64,000 nucleotides of DNA from Solihabitans fulvus (GCF_008386585.1 NZ_VUOB01000041.1:124252-188251); one strand, 5' to 3'. Shown: positions 41,953-51,215, numbered from the stretch's first letter. Numbers and translations: made by a program. The notes: a model not told the origin generated them from the letters alone.

Positions 41953-43037
41953 AGAGCATCCTGATCGGTGGGGCCGTCTCGCTCATCGTCTCCATCATGC
42001 TCACGCCGTACCTGATCCGGGTGTTCTCCCGGCAGGGCTTCGGGCAGGAGATCCGCGAGGAGGGGCCCGCTGGCCACAAGGCCAAGCGCGGCACGCCGAC
42101 CATGGGCGGCGTGGCGATCCTGGTCGCCATGTGGGCCGGCTACCTCGCCACGCACCTGGTGAACCAGCTGTACGCGTCCTCGTCGGGGCAGACGCCGTCC
42201 GCGTCAGGGCTGCTCGTGCTGCTGCTGACCAGCTCGCTCGGCCTGGTCGGCTTCCTCGACGACTTCATCAAGATCCGCAAGCAGCGCAACCTTGGGCTGA
42301 ACAAGACCGCCAAGCTGGTCGGTCAGTTCGTCGCCACCATCGTCTTCGCGATCCTGGTGCTGCACTTCCCCAACAAGTCCGGTTTCACGCCGGCCTCGGT
42401 GAACCTGTCGTTCGTCCGGGACATCACGGTGGTGTCCTTCGGCGTCGTCGGCTTCGTGGTGTTCTGCTACGTCGCGGTCAGCGCCTGGTCGAACGCGGTG
42501 AACTTCACCGACGGCCTCGACGGCCTCGCCGGCGGCTCCACGGCGATGGTGCTGGCCACCTACGTGGTCATCTCGTTCTGGCAGTTTCGCTACAACTGCT
42601 CGAACAACGCCTTCGCCGGCTGCTACTCGGTGCGCGACCCGCTGGACCTCGCGCTCGTCGCGGCCTGCGCCACCGCGGGCTGCGTCGGCTTCCTGTGGTG
42701 GAACGCCGCCCCGGCCAAGATCTTCATGGGCGACACCGGTTCGCTCGCGCTGGGCGGCCTGATCGCCGGGCTGTCCATCGCCACCCGCACCGAGCTGCTG
42801 CTGATCGTCATCGGCGGCCTGTTCGTGGTCGAGATGATGTCGGTGGTCCTCCAGATCGCGGTGTTCCGCGCGAGCGGGCGACGACTGTTCCGAATGGCGC
42901 CCTTCCATCATCACTTCGAGTTGGCCGGCTGGGCGGAAACCACGGTGATCATCAGATTCTGGCTGCTGGCCGGGATCTGCTGCATGTTCGGCCTCGGCCT
43001 GTTCTACAGCGACTGGCTCAGCGCCTGGGGAGGCTGA
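41949..43037 (+). CDS. mraY: Phospho-MurNAc-pentapeptide translocase MraY
   Basis: Integral membrane enzyme that transfers phospho-MurNAc-pentapeptide to undecaprenyl phosphate, forming lipid I. The 362-residue chain has ten helices. Catalytic loops: F-L-D-D-F-I-K (DD pair), N-F-T-D-G-L-D-G-L-A-G-G and F-M-G-D-T-G-S-L-A-L-G, and A-P-F-H-H-H-F-E near residue 318. A small cysteine-containing insertion (N-C-S-N-N-A-F-A-G-C) sits in one loop. The GTG at 41949 overlaps the murF stop. Confidence 0.97.
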   Translation: MKSILIGGAVSLIVSIMLTPYLIRVFSRQGFGQEIREEGPAGHKAKRGTPTMGGVAILVAMWAGYLATHLVNQLYASSSGQTPSASGLLVLLLTSSLGLVGFLDDFIKIRKQRNLGLNKTAKLVGQFVATIVFAILVLHFPNKSGFTPASVNLSFVRDITVVSFGVVGFVVFCYVAVSAWSNAVNFTDGLDGLAGGSTAMVLATYVVISFWQFRYNCSNNAFAGCYSVRDPLDLALVAACATAGCVGFLWWNAAPAKIFMGDTGSLALGGLIAGLSIATRTELLLIVIGGLFVVEMMSVVLQIAVFRASGRRLFRMAPFHHHFELAGWAETTVIIRFWLLAGICCMFGLGLFYSDWLSAWGG

Positions 43038-43039
43038 CC

Positions 43040-44425
43040 GTGCGGCAGAGCAGTCTCACCGGCCGGCAGGTCCTCGTCACCGGGGCCGGCGTCTCCGGTC
43101 CCTCCGTGGTGCGGGCGCTGCGCGGGGTCGGCGCCGAGGTCACCGTCACCGACCGGGCCGAGGACCGGCTCGCCGAGCTGGCCAAGATCCCCGGGGTGCG
43201 GGTCGCGGTGGGGCTCGCCGAGCCGCCCGACGGCACCGATCTCGTGGTCACCAGCCCCGGCTGGCGCCCGGACAGCCCGCTGTTCGTCGCGGCGGCGGCG
43301 CGCGACATCGAGGTGATCGGCGAGGTCGAGCTGGCCTGGCGGCTGGCCGCCGAGCTGCCCGACCCGCCTGCCTGGCTGGTGGTGACCGGCACCAACGGCA
43401 AGACCACCACCGTCGGCATGCTGGAGTCGATCCTGCGTGCGGCCGGGCTCGACGCCGTCGCCTGCGGCAACATCGGCCTGCCCGTGCTCGACGCGCTGCT
43501 CGCCGGGCACCGGGTGCTCGCCGTCGAGCTGTCCAGCTTCCAGCTGCACTGGTCGCCGTCGGTTCGCCCGACCGCTGGCGCGCTGCTCAACCTCGCCGAG
43601 GACCACCTCGACTGGCACGGCGGCATGGCGGCCTACGCCGCGGCCAAGGCGCGCGCGCTGACCGGCGCGGTCGCCGTCGGCGGGGTCGACGACACCGCCG
43701 TCGCCGAGCTGCTTGCCGACGCGCCGACCGGCCGCCGCGTCGGGTTCACCCTGGCCGAACCGGACCGCGACCAGCTCGGCGTCCGCGACGGCGTGCTGCT
43801 GGACCGCGCGTTCGCGCAGGACCCCGGCGTCGAGCTGGCCAGGGCGCAGGACGTGCGCCCGCCCGGCCCGTCCGGCGTCGCCGACGCGCTCGCCGCCGCC
43901 GCGCTCGCCCGCGCGTTCGGGGTGCCGGCCGAGGCGGTCCGGGACGGGCTCGCCGCGTTCCGGCCGGCCGCGCACCGCGCCGCGCTCGTCGCCGAGGCCG
44001 ACGGCGTGCGGTACGTCGACGACTCCAAGGCCACCAACCCGCACGCGGCGGTCGCGTCGCTGCGCGCGCACGACAGCGTCGTCTGGCTCGCCGGCGGCCA
44101 GCTCAAGGGCGCGTCGGTCGACCAGCTCGTCGCCGAGACCGCGCACCGGCTGCGCGGGGTGGTGCTGTTCGGCGTCGATCGGGGCGTGATCGCCGCCGCG
44201 CTCGCGCGACACGCGCCCGATGTCCCCGTTCGAGTGCTTGACACGGGAGACGATGAGCCCATGACTGCGGCGGTGCGCGCGGCCAGCGCAATGGCACGAC
44301 CTGGCGACGTGGTGCTGCTCGCACCCGCCGCCGCGTCGTTGGACATGTTCACCAACTACATGCAGCGCGGCACCGCGTTCTCCGACGCGGTGCTGGCGTT
44401 GACCAGGCACGGTCAGGAGCGGTGA
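43040..44425 (+). CDS. murD: UDP-MurNAc-L-Ala-D-Glu ligase MurD
   Basis: Adds D-glutamate to UDP-MurNAc-L-alanine. It has 461 residues, with an N-terminal Rossmann domain (V-L-V-T-G-A-G-V-S-G), the ATP loop G117-T-N-G-K121-T122-T and the central motif N-L-A-E-D-H-L-D-W-H-G; the C-terminal K-A-T-N-P-H-A is typical of MurD. The GTG at 43040 begins 2 nt after the mraY stop and its stop overlaps ftsW (GTGA). Confidence 0.96.
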   Translation: MRQSSLTGRQVLVTGAGVSGPSVVRALRGVGAEVTVTDRAEDRLAELAKIPGVRVAVGLAEPPDGTDLVVTSPGWRPDSPLFVAAAARDIEVIGEVELAWRLAAELPDPPAWLVVTGTNGKTTTVGMLESILRAAGLDAVACGNIGLPVLDALLAGHRVLAVELSSFQLHWSPSVRPTAGALLNLAEDHLDWHGGMAAYAAAKARALTGAVAVGGVDDTAVAELLADAPTGRRVGFTLAEPDRDQLGVRDGVLLDRAFAQDPGVELARAQDVRPPGPSGVADALAAAALARAFGVPAEAVRDGLAAFRPAAHRAALVAEADGVRYVDDSKATNPHAAVASLRAHDSVVWLAGGQLKGASVDQLVAETAHRLRGVVLFGVDRGVIAAALARHAPDVPVRVLDTGDDEPMTAAVRAASAMARPGDVVLLAPAAASLDMFTNYMQRGTAFSDAVLALTRHGQER

Positions 44426-45852
44426 CCCTCGTGGCTCGACAGCCCAGGGACACCCGCGCGGTCGGTCGGGTCGCGACCCTGCGCAGCGCGTTGACGGCGT
44501 GGCTCGGTCGGCCGTTGGCGGACTTCCACCTCATCCTCGCGGTGTTCGGCCTGCTCACCGCGATCGGGCTGGTCATGGTGCTGTCCGCGTCGACGGTCGA
44601 GTCCTACACCGCCGACGGCTCCGCCTACGCGGTGTTCCAGAAGCAGCTCGTCTACGCGGCCGTCGGCATCGTGCTGTTCTGGATCGCGCTGCGGGTTCCG
44701 TTGCGCCGCATGCGATACCTCAGCAGCGCGGCGATCCTGTTCAGCGTCGTCACGCTGGTGCTGGTGCTGCTGATCGGCACGAAGGTCAACGGCGGCAAGC
44801 ACTGGATCCGCATCGGTCCGCTGTCCTACCAGCCGGTCGAGTTCGCCAAGCTGGCGCTCGCCCTGTGGGGCGCGCACGTGCTGGTCACCAAGCGCGCGCT
44901 GCTGCACCAGTACCGGCACCTGCTGGTGCCCGTGGTGCCGATCGCGCTGCTGATGTTCGCGCTGGTGATGGTGCAGCCCGACCTCGGCAGCACGGTCACG
45001 CTGATGGTGGTGCTGGTCAGCCTGCTGTGGTTCGTCGGCGCGCCGATGCGGCTGTTCGGCGTGATCGCCGCCGGGATCCTCGCCGGCGTCGTCGTGCTGG
45101 CCATCGGCGCGACCTACCGGCTGGCCAGGGTGCTCTCCTTCATCAACCCCGACGCCGATCCCGACGCCGCCTACCAGGCCAAACAGGCGCTGTTCGCGCT
45201 CGCCGAGGGCGGCCTGCTCGGCAAGGGGCTCGGGCAGGGCAGCGCGAAGTGGCGATACCTGCCCAACGTGCACAACGACTTCATCTTCGCGGTGATCGGC
45301 GAGGAGCTCGGCTTCCTTGGTTGCCTGGTGGTGCTCGGCCTGTTCGGGCTGCTCGCCGTGATCGGCCTGCGCATCGCCATGCGCAACACCGACCCGTGGA
45401 TCCGGCTGGTCGCCGGCACGCTGACCGTGTGGCTGGTCGCGCAGGCCGCGATCAACATCGGCTACGTCGTCGGCCTGCTGCCCGTCACCGGGCTCACGCT
45501 GCCGCTGATCTCCTCCGGCGGCACGTCGTTGGCGGTGACCATGCTGGTGATGGGCGTGCTGGCGAACTGCGCGCGGCACGAGCCCGAGGCCGTCGCCGCG
45601 CTGCGCTCGCACGGCCCCGGTCGCGTCGGAGGGTTGCTCAAACTGCCGGCCCCCGAGCCGTACCGACCGCTCGGCCGCCGCAAACCGGGGCGGCCGTCCA
45701 CGCCGCCGCGCGGCCCGGGCCGACCGACCGGGGCGACCGCGCGGGCCAACACCGCACAGCTCATGGACGAACGCAGGCGGCAGCGTCGACCGACCGCGCA
45801 GAGCGACCCGTACCGGCCGTCCCCGCGTTCGTCGGGGTCGCGCCGCCGGTGA
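44422..45852 (+). CDS. ftsW: Septal peptidoglycan glycosyltransferase FtsW
   Basis: SEDS-family polymerase that makes glycan strands with FtsI as partner. The 476-residue protein has about ten helices, and SEDS residues are visible in G-G-K-H-W-I-R-I-G, Q-P-V-E-F-A-K, Q-P-D-L-G-S-T, N-V-H-N-D-F-I-F-A-V-I-G-E-E and P-L-I-S-S-G-G-T-S. A tail of about 90 residues after the last helix is basic and proline/arginine-rich. The GTG at 44422 overlaps the murD stop; a GTG four codons later could also serve. Confidence 0.95.
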   Translation: MTLVARQPRDTRAVGRVATLRSALTAWLGRPLADFHLILAVFGLLTAIGLVMVLSASTVESYTADGSAYAVFQKQLVYAAVGIVLFWIALRVPLRRMRYLSSAAILFSVVTLVLVLLIGTKVNGGKHWIRIGPLSYQPVEFAKLALALWGAHVLVTKRALLHQYRHLLVPVVPIALLMFALVMVQPDLGSTVTLMVVLVSLLWFVGAPMRLFGVIAAGILAGVVVLAIGATYRLARVLSFINPDADPDAAYQAKQALFALAEGGLLGKGLGQGSAKWRYLPNVHNDFIFAVIGEELGFLGCLVVLGLFGLLAVIGLRIAMRNTDPWIRLVAGTLTVWLVAQAAINIGYVVGLLPVTGLTLPLISSGGTSLAVTMLVMGVLANCARHEPEAVAALRSHGPGRVGGLLKLPAPEPYRPLGRRKPGRPSTPPRGPGRPTGATARANTAQLMDERRRQRRPTAQSDPYRPSPRSSGSRRR

Positions 45853-45951
45853 CCCGGCTCACACCTGGCGGCAGGTCCAGTCGTCAGCGGGGTTCTGCGC
45901 GTCAGAGCCGGCAGACCAGGAGACCAGTCGGCCCGGAGAGGATGGCGAACC

Positions 45952-46566
45952 GTGGCCACCCGCGATGACACGCAGCGAGCGCAGGCGCGCGCCAAGCAGC
46001 AGCAGGCGATGGAGCAGCACAAGCAGGCGTTCGAGCAGCGCAAGCAGGCGATGGCGAGAGCGCGCGAGGACGTCACGCGCGTTCTGGGGGAGCCGACCGG
46101 AAAGCGCCTGCGGGCGTTCGACGACGGCGGGCTGTACGTCGAACCGGGCTGGCCCCAGTTCTGGGCATGGCTGATCGATTTCTTCGTGGTCGTCGCCGCG
46201 GTGGCCGGCACGGCAGGCGCGTATTACGCCGCCCACCGTTATGACTTCAACGCCGCCGGCAGGGCGACGGGAATCGGCATCCTGCTCGTTGTGGTTGCGC
46301 CGCTGGTGTACGGCCTGTTCTACGGCAACGGCCGCGCCATCGGCGGGCTGCTGGCCGGCACGCGACTGGTCAGGAAGAAGGACGGCAGCCGCATCGGACT
46401 GGCCAAGGCGGGCTGGGCCATGCTGATCCGCACCATCGGGTTCGTGATCCTCGTGCTCGGCGCACTCGCCGGAGACTCGTCGGGCGTCGAGGAGGTTCGC
46501 GTCAGCATCGACGTCCGTGCGACGGCCCTGCTGCACAACGCGGGCTTCCGGAGCCTTCCCCGCTGA
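45952..46566 (+). CDS. RDD-family membrane protein
   Basis: A 204-residue protein with a lysine/glutamine/alanine-rich N-terminal helix (1-60, predicted coiled coil) and an RDD domain of three helices (W-A-W-L-I-D-F-F-V, then I-G-I-L-L-V-V-V-A-P-L and L-I-R-T-I-G-F-V). RDD proteins are poorly understood membrane proteins, some linked to transport. GAGAGGATGG precedes the GTG at 45952. Its place between ftsW and murG suggests an envelope-related role, but that is context only. Confidence 0.82.
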   Translation: MATRDDTQRAQARAKQQQAMEQHKQAFEQRKQAMARAREDVTRVLGEPTGKRLRAFDDGGLYVEPGWPQFWAWLIDFFVVVAAVAGTAGAYYAAHRYDFNAAGRATGIGILLVVVAPLVYGLFYGNGRAIGGLLAGTRLVRKKDGSRIGLAKAGWAMLIRTIGFVILVLGALAGDSSGVEEVRVSIDVRATALLHNAGFRSLPR

Positions 46567-46629
46567 GGGCGACGCCTTCCCGTTGGTAGGGTCGCGCTTA
46601 TCCCGAGCTTCGTCATCGTTGCATCCGCA

Positions 46630-47748
46630 GTGGAGGACACCCTGTCTGGCGACCGGCTTACCCAGAATGGTCCGTGCGTGGTGGTGGCCGGAGGCGGCAC
46701 CGCGGGGCACATCGAGCCCGCGTTGGCGCTCGCGGACGCGATCATGCGGCTGCGCCCCGACGCCAGGGTCGTCGCACTCGGCACCGAGCGCGGGCTGGAG
46801 AGCCGGCTGGTGCCGGCGCGCGGTTACCAGCTCGAACTGATCCCGCCGGTGCCGATGCCCCGCAAGCCGAGCCCCGAGCTGCTTCGCCTGCCGCTGAAGG
46901 TCCGCGAGTCGGTGCGCCGCACCAGGGAGGTGTTCGAGCAGGTCCACGCGGACGTCGTCGTCGGCTTCGGCGGGTACGTCGCGCTGCCGGCCTACCTCGC
47001 CGCGCGCGGCCGACTCCCGATCGTCGTGCACGAGGCCAACGCCAAGACGGGGCTGGCCAACAAGGTCGGCGCGCGGTTCGCCGCCAAGATCGCCGCGGCC
47101 ACCCCGGACAGCGGGCTGTCCGGGGCCGAGGTGATCGGCATCCCGCTGCGGCACTCGATCACCACGCTGGACCGGGCGGCGCTGCGCGCGGAGGCCCGCC
47201 AGCACTTCGGCCTCGACCCGCACGCCCCGACGCTGCTGGTGGTCGGCGGCTCGCAGGGCGCGCGGACGCTGAACGTCGCGGTGTCTGGCGCCGCCGTCGC
47301 GCTGGCCAAGGCCGGCATCGGCGTGCTGCACGCGCACGGCCCCAAGAACACCCTTGCGGTGCAGGCGGTCGAGGGCGCGCCGCCGTATGTCGCGGTGCCC
47401 TACCTGGAGCGGATGGACCTCGCCTACGCCGCCGCCGACGCCGTGCTGTGCCGGTCCGGCGCGATGACCGTGGCCGAGGTGTCCGCGGTCGGCCTGCCCT
47501 CGGTGTTCGTGCCGCTGCCGCACGGCAACGGGGAACAGGCGCTCAACGCGCGGCCCGTGGTCGACGCGGGCGGCGGGCTGCTCGTCGCCGACGAGGAGAT
47601 GACCCCGGAGCGGATCATCGAGCAGGTCATCCCGATGCTGACCGACCCGGCCCGGCTGGCCGGGATGAGCAGGGCCACCCAGATCGCCGGCCACCGCGAG
47701 GCCGACGAGGTGCTCGCCAGGATGGTCCTCGAGGTGATCAAGAAGTGA
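46630..47748 (+). CDS. murG: UDP-GlcNAc:lipid I GlcNAc transferase MurG
   Basis: Membrane-associated glycosyltransferase converting lipid I to lipid II. It has 372 residues: V-V-A-G-G-G-T-A-G-H-I-E-P-A-L-A near residue 19 (GGTAGH glycine-rich loop, family motif), G-F-G-G-Y-V-A-L-P, V-H-E-A-N, and G-G-S-Q-G-A-R in the second Rossmann domain, with C-R-S-G-A-M-T and A-N-x-E-x-x-N-A-like N-G-E-Q-A-L-N-A. The start GTG lacks a clear Shine-Dalgarno. Overlaps murC by 4 nt. Confidence 0.96.
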   Translation: MEDTLSGDRLTQNGPCVVVAGGGTAGHIEPALALADAIMRLRPDARVVALGTERGLESRLVPARGYQLELIPPVPMPRKPSPELLRLPLKVRESVRRTREVFEQVHADVVVGFGGYVALPAYLAARGRLPIVVHEANAKTGLANKVGARFAAKIAAATPDSGLSGAEVIGIPLRHSITTLDRAALRAEARQHFGLDPHAPTLLVVGGSQGARTLNVAVSGAAVALAKAGIGVLHAHGPKNTLAVQAVEGAPPYVAVPYLERMDLAYAAADAVLCRSGAMTVAEVSAVGLPSVFVPLPHGNGEQALNARPVVDAGGGLLVADEEMTPERIIEQVIPMLTDPARLAGMSRATQIAGHREADEVLARMVLEVIKK

Positions 47749-49178
47749 GCGACCCGACGGCCGAGTCCGACGTCCTGGCCCGCGTGCACCTGGTCGGCAT
47801 CGGCGGTGCCGGCATGAGCGGCATCGCGCGGATCCTGCTCGCCAGGGGCGGCAAGGTGTCCGGCTCGGACGCGAAGGACTCCCGCACGGTGCTCGCCCTG
47901 CGCGCGCAGGGCGCGGCCATCGCCGTCGGCCACGACGGGGCCAACCTCGACCAGCTGCCCGGCGGGCCGAGCGCGGTGGTGGTGTCCACCGCGATCAAGG
48001 AGGACAACCCGGAGCTGGCCGAGGCGCGCAGGCGAGGGATCACCGTGCTGCGCAGGGCCGAGGCGCTGGCCGCGCTGATGGCCGGCCACCGGGTGGCCTG
48101 CGTGGCCGGCACGCACGGCAAGACGTCCACGACGTCGATGCTCACGGTGGCGCTCCAGCACTGCCGGATGGACCCGTCGTTCGCCATCGGCGGCGACCTC
48201 AACGAGTCCGGCGCGAACGCGCACCAGGGCAGCGGCGGCGTGTTCGTCGCCGAGGCCGACGAGAGCGACGGCTCGTTCCTCGCCTTCTCGCCGTCCGTCG
48301 CCGTGGTCACCAACGTCGAGGCCGACCACCTTGACCACCACGGCACCGTGGACGCCTATGTCGCGGTGTTCGACGCGTTCCTGGCCAGGATCGAGCCGGG
48401 TGGTGTGCTGGTGACCTGTGCGGACGACCCTGGCGCCGCCGCGCTCGCCGACCGTGCCGAAGCGGCCGGCATCCGGGTGCGCCGCTACGGCCGCGCCGCG
48501 ACCGGCCCCGGTTCGGCCAGGATCCTGGACTACCGGCCGGACGACGGCGGCGGGCTCGCCACCGTGGAGGTCGACGGCTCGACGGCGGAGATCAGGGTCG
48601 CGGTGCCCGGCGAGCACATGGCCGACAACGCGGTGGCCGCCGTGCTGGCCGGACTCGAACTCGGCGCCGGGCTGGACGGCCTGCTCGAGGGCCTCGCCGC
48701 GTTCGGCGGGGTGCGGCGCAGGTTCGAGTTCAAGGGCAGGGTCGGCGGGACGCGGGTCTACGACGACTACGCGCACCACCCCACCGAGGTGGCCGCGCAG
48801 CTGCGGGCCGCGCGGCCGGTGGCGGGCGACGGCAGGCTGATCGTGGTGTTCCAGCCGCACCTGTACTCCAGGACCCGCACGTTCTCCGACGAGTTCGGCG
48901 TGGCGCTCGGCCTCGCCGACGAGGTGATCGTGCTGGACGTCTACGGCGCGCGCGAGGAGCCGCAGCCGGGAGTGAGCGGCGCGCTGGTCGCCGGTGCGGT
49001 GCGGTTGGACGAGGCCAAGGTGCACTACGAGCCGTCCTTCGACCGGGTGCCCGAGCTGGTGGCCAAGATCGCGGGCTCGGCGGACCTCGTGGTGACGATG
49101 GGCGCAGGCGACGTGACAATGCTCGGCCAGGAGATCGTGGCCGCGCTGACCCATCGCGAGAGCGGGCAGGAGGCATGA
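47745..49178 (+). CDS. murC: UDP-MurNAc:L-alanine ligase MurC
   Basis: Adds L-alanine to UDP-MurNAc, the first amino-acid step. It has 477 residues: N-terminal H-L-V-G-I-G-G-A-G-M-S-G (the glycine-rich UDP motif), ATP loop G122-T-H-G-K126-T127, then E-A-D-E-S-D-G-S-F, N-V-E-A-D-H-L-D and Y-D-D-Y-A-H-H-P-T-E-V. The GTG at 47745 overlaps the murG stop; ftsQ overlaps the 3' end (ATGA). Confidence 0.97.
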   Translation: MSDPTAESDVLARVHLVGIGGAGMSGIARILLARGGKVSGSDAKDSRTVLALRAQGAAIAVGHDGANLDQLPGGPSAVVVSTAIKEDNPELAEARRRGITVLRRAEALAALMAGHRVACVAGTHGKTSTTSMLTVALQHCRMDPSFAIGGDLNESGANAHQGSGGVFVAEADESDGSFLAFSPSVAVVTNVEADHLDHHGTVDAYVAVFDAFLARIEPGGVLVTCADDPGAAALADRAEAAGIRVRRYGRAATGPGSARILDYRPDDGGGLATVEVDGSTAEIRVAVPGEHMADNAVAAVLAGLELGAGLDGLLEGLAAFGGVRRRFEFKGRVGGTRVYDDYAHHPTEVAAQLRAARPVAGDGRLIVVFQPHLYSRTRTFSDEFGVALGLADEVIVLDVYGAREEPQPGVSGALVAGAVRLDEAKVHYEPSFDRVPELVAKIAGSADLVVTMGAGDVTMLGQEIVAALTHRESGQEA

Positions 49179-49990
49179 GCACCCCGGTCCGGGGGCGCGG
49201 CGCGGGGCGTTCGGCCGGGCGCGATCCGGACCGGGTGCGTTCCGTGCGCGGTCGTTCGGTGCGGGACCGGTCCGCGCGGGTCCCCGGCCGGCGCCGACCG
49301 GCCCGGCGGCGGTCGACCACCCGCCGCACCGCGATCCGGCGCCGCTGGGTCGTCGCGCTCGTGTTCCTCGGCCTGCTGGGTCTGGGCTACGCGGTGATCT
49401 ACACGCCGCTGCTCGGGGTCGGCACCGTCGAGGTCGTCGGCGTCAAGGACCTGACCCAGGACGAGGTCCGCGCCGCGGCGGCCATCGAGTCGGGCACGCC
49501 GATGGCGCGCCTGGACACCGACGGCGTCCGCACCCGAATCGCGGCGCTGCCAAGGGTCGCATCGGTGACGGTGACCAGAAGCATGCCCGGCACGGTCCGC
49601 CTTGCGGTCGTCGAGCGGACTCCGGTCGGCGTGCTCAAGGCGGCCGACGGCGCACACCTGGTCGACGGAACGGGCAAGGACTTCGCGACCGTCCCGCAGC
49701 CCCCGCCCGGCCTGCCGGAGCTGCAACTGCCCAAGGCCGCGCCGGGAGACCCGGTCACCAGGGCCGTGGTCGGCGTGCTGGCCGCCGTGCCGGACAAGGT
49801 GCGCCCCGAGGTGCTGGCGGTGACCGCCAAGTCCGCCGCCGACGTCCGGCTGGCCCTGTCGGCAGGCCGCGAGGTCCGGTGGGGCAGCACGGACAAGTCC
49901 CCCCGCAAGGCAGAGGTGCTCCAGGCCCTGCTGACCGTGGACGGCAAGGTGTTCGACGTGACCAGCCCCGAGCTGCCGACGGTGTCCTGA
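49175..49990 (+). CDS. ftsQ: Cell division protein FtsQ
   Basis: Bitopic divisome protein. It has 271 residues: a very arginine-rich cytoplasmic tail (1-57), one helix (58-80, W-V-V-A-L-V-F-L-G-L-L-G-L-G-Y), then a POTRA domain (V-G-V-G-T-V-E-V-V-G-V-K-D-L-T; the usual start of FtsQ POTRA) and the beta domain (V-V-E-R-T-P-V-G). Last gene of the murG-murC-ftsQ block; ftsZ is about 2 kb further on because other genes intervene. Confidence 0.93.
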   Translation: MSTPVRGRGAGRSAGRDPDRVRSVRGRSVRDRSARVPGRRRPARRRSTTRRTAIRRRWVVALVFLGLLGLGYAVIYTPLLGVGTVEVVGVKDLTQDEVRAAAAIESGTPMARLDTDGVRTRIAALPRVASVTVTRSMPGTVRLAVVERTPVGVLKAADGAHLVDGTGKDFATVPQPPPGLPELQLPKAAPGDPVTRAVVGVLAAVPDKVRPEVLAVTAKSAADVRLALSAGREVRWGSTDKSPRKAEVLQALLTVDGKVFDVTSPELPTVS

Positions 49991-50066
49991 CGCAGTGCCG
50001 CCGAGTTGTCCGCCGGGCTGGTGGGCAGCCGGTCATCCGGGCCGCGCAGCGTGTCCGGCGCCGGCG

Positions 50067-50390
50067 TCACTGAGGCGGCTGTCCTTGGCCTGGAACGTAC
50101 TGGGCCGGCTGTTCCGGGACGGGGCTGTACTGGATCGGTTGTCCCGGGACAGGGCCGTACTGAATCGGTTGTCCCGGAACGGGGGCGTACTGGGCCGGCT
50201 GGCCCGGCCCCCAACCGGGCGGGGGCGAGGACGGGACAGGGCCCGCGGGGGCCCCTCTCCGGCTCGCGATCACAACGGCCACGAGCGCGAGGACCAGGGC
50301 GACTACGGCGAGGATCGTCCCGAGTAACGCGAACACGTGCCAGAGGCTCTCGTCAGCGGCGACGCTCCCCGCTGCTTCCTTCATCACCAT
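50067..50390 (-). CDS. Small membrane protein with proline-rich decapeptide repeats
   Basis: A protein of about 107 residues (frame open to 50438) with one central helix (V-F-A-L-L-G-T-I-L-A-V-V-A-L-V-L-A) and an extracytoplasmic or cytoplasmic tail of four ten-residue units of the type Q-P-I-Q-Y-x-P-V-P-G. No enzymatic motif; family unknown to me. The start is uncertain: adjacent ATG codons at 50390 and 50384 fit, with no strong ribosome binding site. It may share an operon with the HTH regulator upstream (110 nt). Inserted on the minus strand between ftsQ and ftsZ. Confidence 0.6.
   Translation of the reverse strand: MVMKEAAGSVAADESLWHVFALLGTILAVVALVLALVAVVIASRRGAPAGPVPSSPPPGWGPGQPAQYAPVPGQPIQYGPVPGQPIQYSPVPEQPAQYVPGQGQPPQ
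50101..50206. repeat. 30-bp tandem repeats coding proline-rich decapeptides
   Basis: Units at 50101-50130, 50131-50160, 50161-50190 and a partial unit from 50191, each ending GTAC, 70-90% identical. The period is a multiple of three, so copy number can vary without frameshift. Confidence 0.9.
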
Positions 50391-50499
50391 CCGGCCATCA
50401 TCGCAGCGCGGCCGGGAGCCGAACCAGACATCGCCCAAGGTGGCCTGATCAGGCCACGTCGGTCTCGCGCTGGCCCCGACGGGCTTATGGGACGGCCCC

Positions 50500-50799
50500 C
50501 TAGCCGACGATGGCGCGCAGGGCCGCGACGTGGCCCTCGTAGGCGGTTCGGCCCTCCGGGGTGAGCCGCAGCCAGACCCGCTGCCTGGTGTCGCGCACCG
50601 CGCGCCGCTGGGTCACGTAGCCCGCGTCGACCAACACCGTGATCTGCTTGCTCAGCACGGAGTCGCTCACCTCGAGCGCGGCGCGCAGCGCGGCGAACTC
50701 GGCCTCGACTACGGGGTGCAGCAGGGCGCAGATCCGCAGCCGGTGCGGTCCGTGGATGGTCGCGTTGAAGCCGTCGGCCGGCTCGCCGCCGGCTACCAC
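50500..50799 (-). CDS. Winged-helix transcriptional regulator (HTH_34 type)
   Basis: A 99-residue winged-helix DNA-binding protein related to MarR/ArsR folds: G-P-H-R-L-R-I-C-A-L-L, F-A-A-L-R-A-A-L-E-V-S-D-S-V-L-S-K-Q-I (recognition helix), L-V-D-A-G-Y-V-T-Q-R-R, and R-Q-R-V-W-L-R-L-T-P-E-G-R (wing). The GTG at 50799 overlaps the stop of the upstream membrane protein gene by 7 nt, so they are coupled. Such pairs are often autoregulated; perfect inverted repeats lie in the operon promoter. Confidence 0.85.
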   Translation of the reverse strand: MVAGGEPADGFNATIHGPHRLRICALLHPVVEAEFAALRAALEVSDSVLSKQITVLVDAGYVTQRRAVRDTRQRVWLRLTPEGRTAYEGHVAALRAIVG

Positions 50800-51215
50800 A
50801 GCCGCCGGCCGGCCAGCAGGGCGCCGATCGCGGCGACCGGGGCCGCCACCAACCACAGCCACCACAGGCCAGCGAAGTGCGCGAGCACGCCGACGGTGAT
50901 CAGCAGCGCGGCCCAGACGCCGGTGATGAGCCAGGTCACCTTCCTGCGGTCCTCGGTGATCCTCGGCCTGATGCCGGTCCGGTCGATGCGCCTGCCGATC
51001 AGGGCACCGGTCCCGGCGGCGAGCGCGATCGCCGCCAGCGGCGCGGCGATGCCGGGCAGGAGTTGGGCCAACATCAGCCCGCCGACCATGGCGGCCAGGC
51101 TGGGCGGGTACCACTTCGGCGAAGGGGTGCGGTGCAGCGTCGCCTGGGTCTGCTCGATCGCGGCCAGCGCCTCGGCCGCCTCCGTCGGGGTCGGCCGTCC
51201 GTCTCCTGTTTCCAT
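50793..51215 (-). CDS. Membrane protein of unknown function, coupled to the HTH regulator
   Basis: A 140-residue protein with four hydrophobic helices after a 35-residue polar N-terminus (A-M-V-G-G-L-M-L-A-Q-L-L-P, I-A-A-P-L-A-A-I-A-L-A-A-G, W-L-I-T-G-V-W-A-A-L-L-I-T, W-W-L-W-L-V-A-A-P). I do not recognise the family by motif. First gene of the pair; the regulator follows with overlapping frames. It is divergent from the DinB-like gene. Confidence 0.7.
   Translation of the reverse strand: METGDGRPTPTEAAEALAAIEQTQATLHRTPSPKWYPPSLAAMVGGLMLAQLLPGIAAPLAAIALAAGTGALIGRRIDRTGIRPRITEDRRKVTWLITGVWAALLITVGVLAHFAGLWWLWLVAAPVAAIGALLAGRRLW

Noticed and set aside
41873..43039. Frame joined to murD across mraY
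   Set aside because: It is a read-through shadow in another frame of murF and mraY; murD starts at the GTG at 43040.
50101..50206. Possible CRISPR array
   Set aside because: Repeats have no separate spacers; the 30-bp units are in-frame coding repeats of a proline-rich protein.
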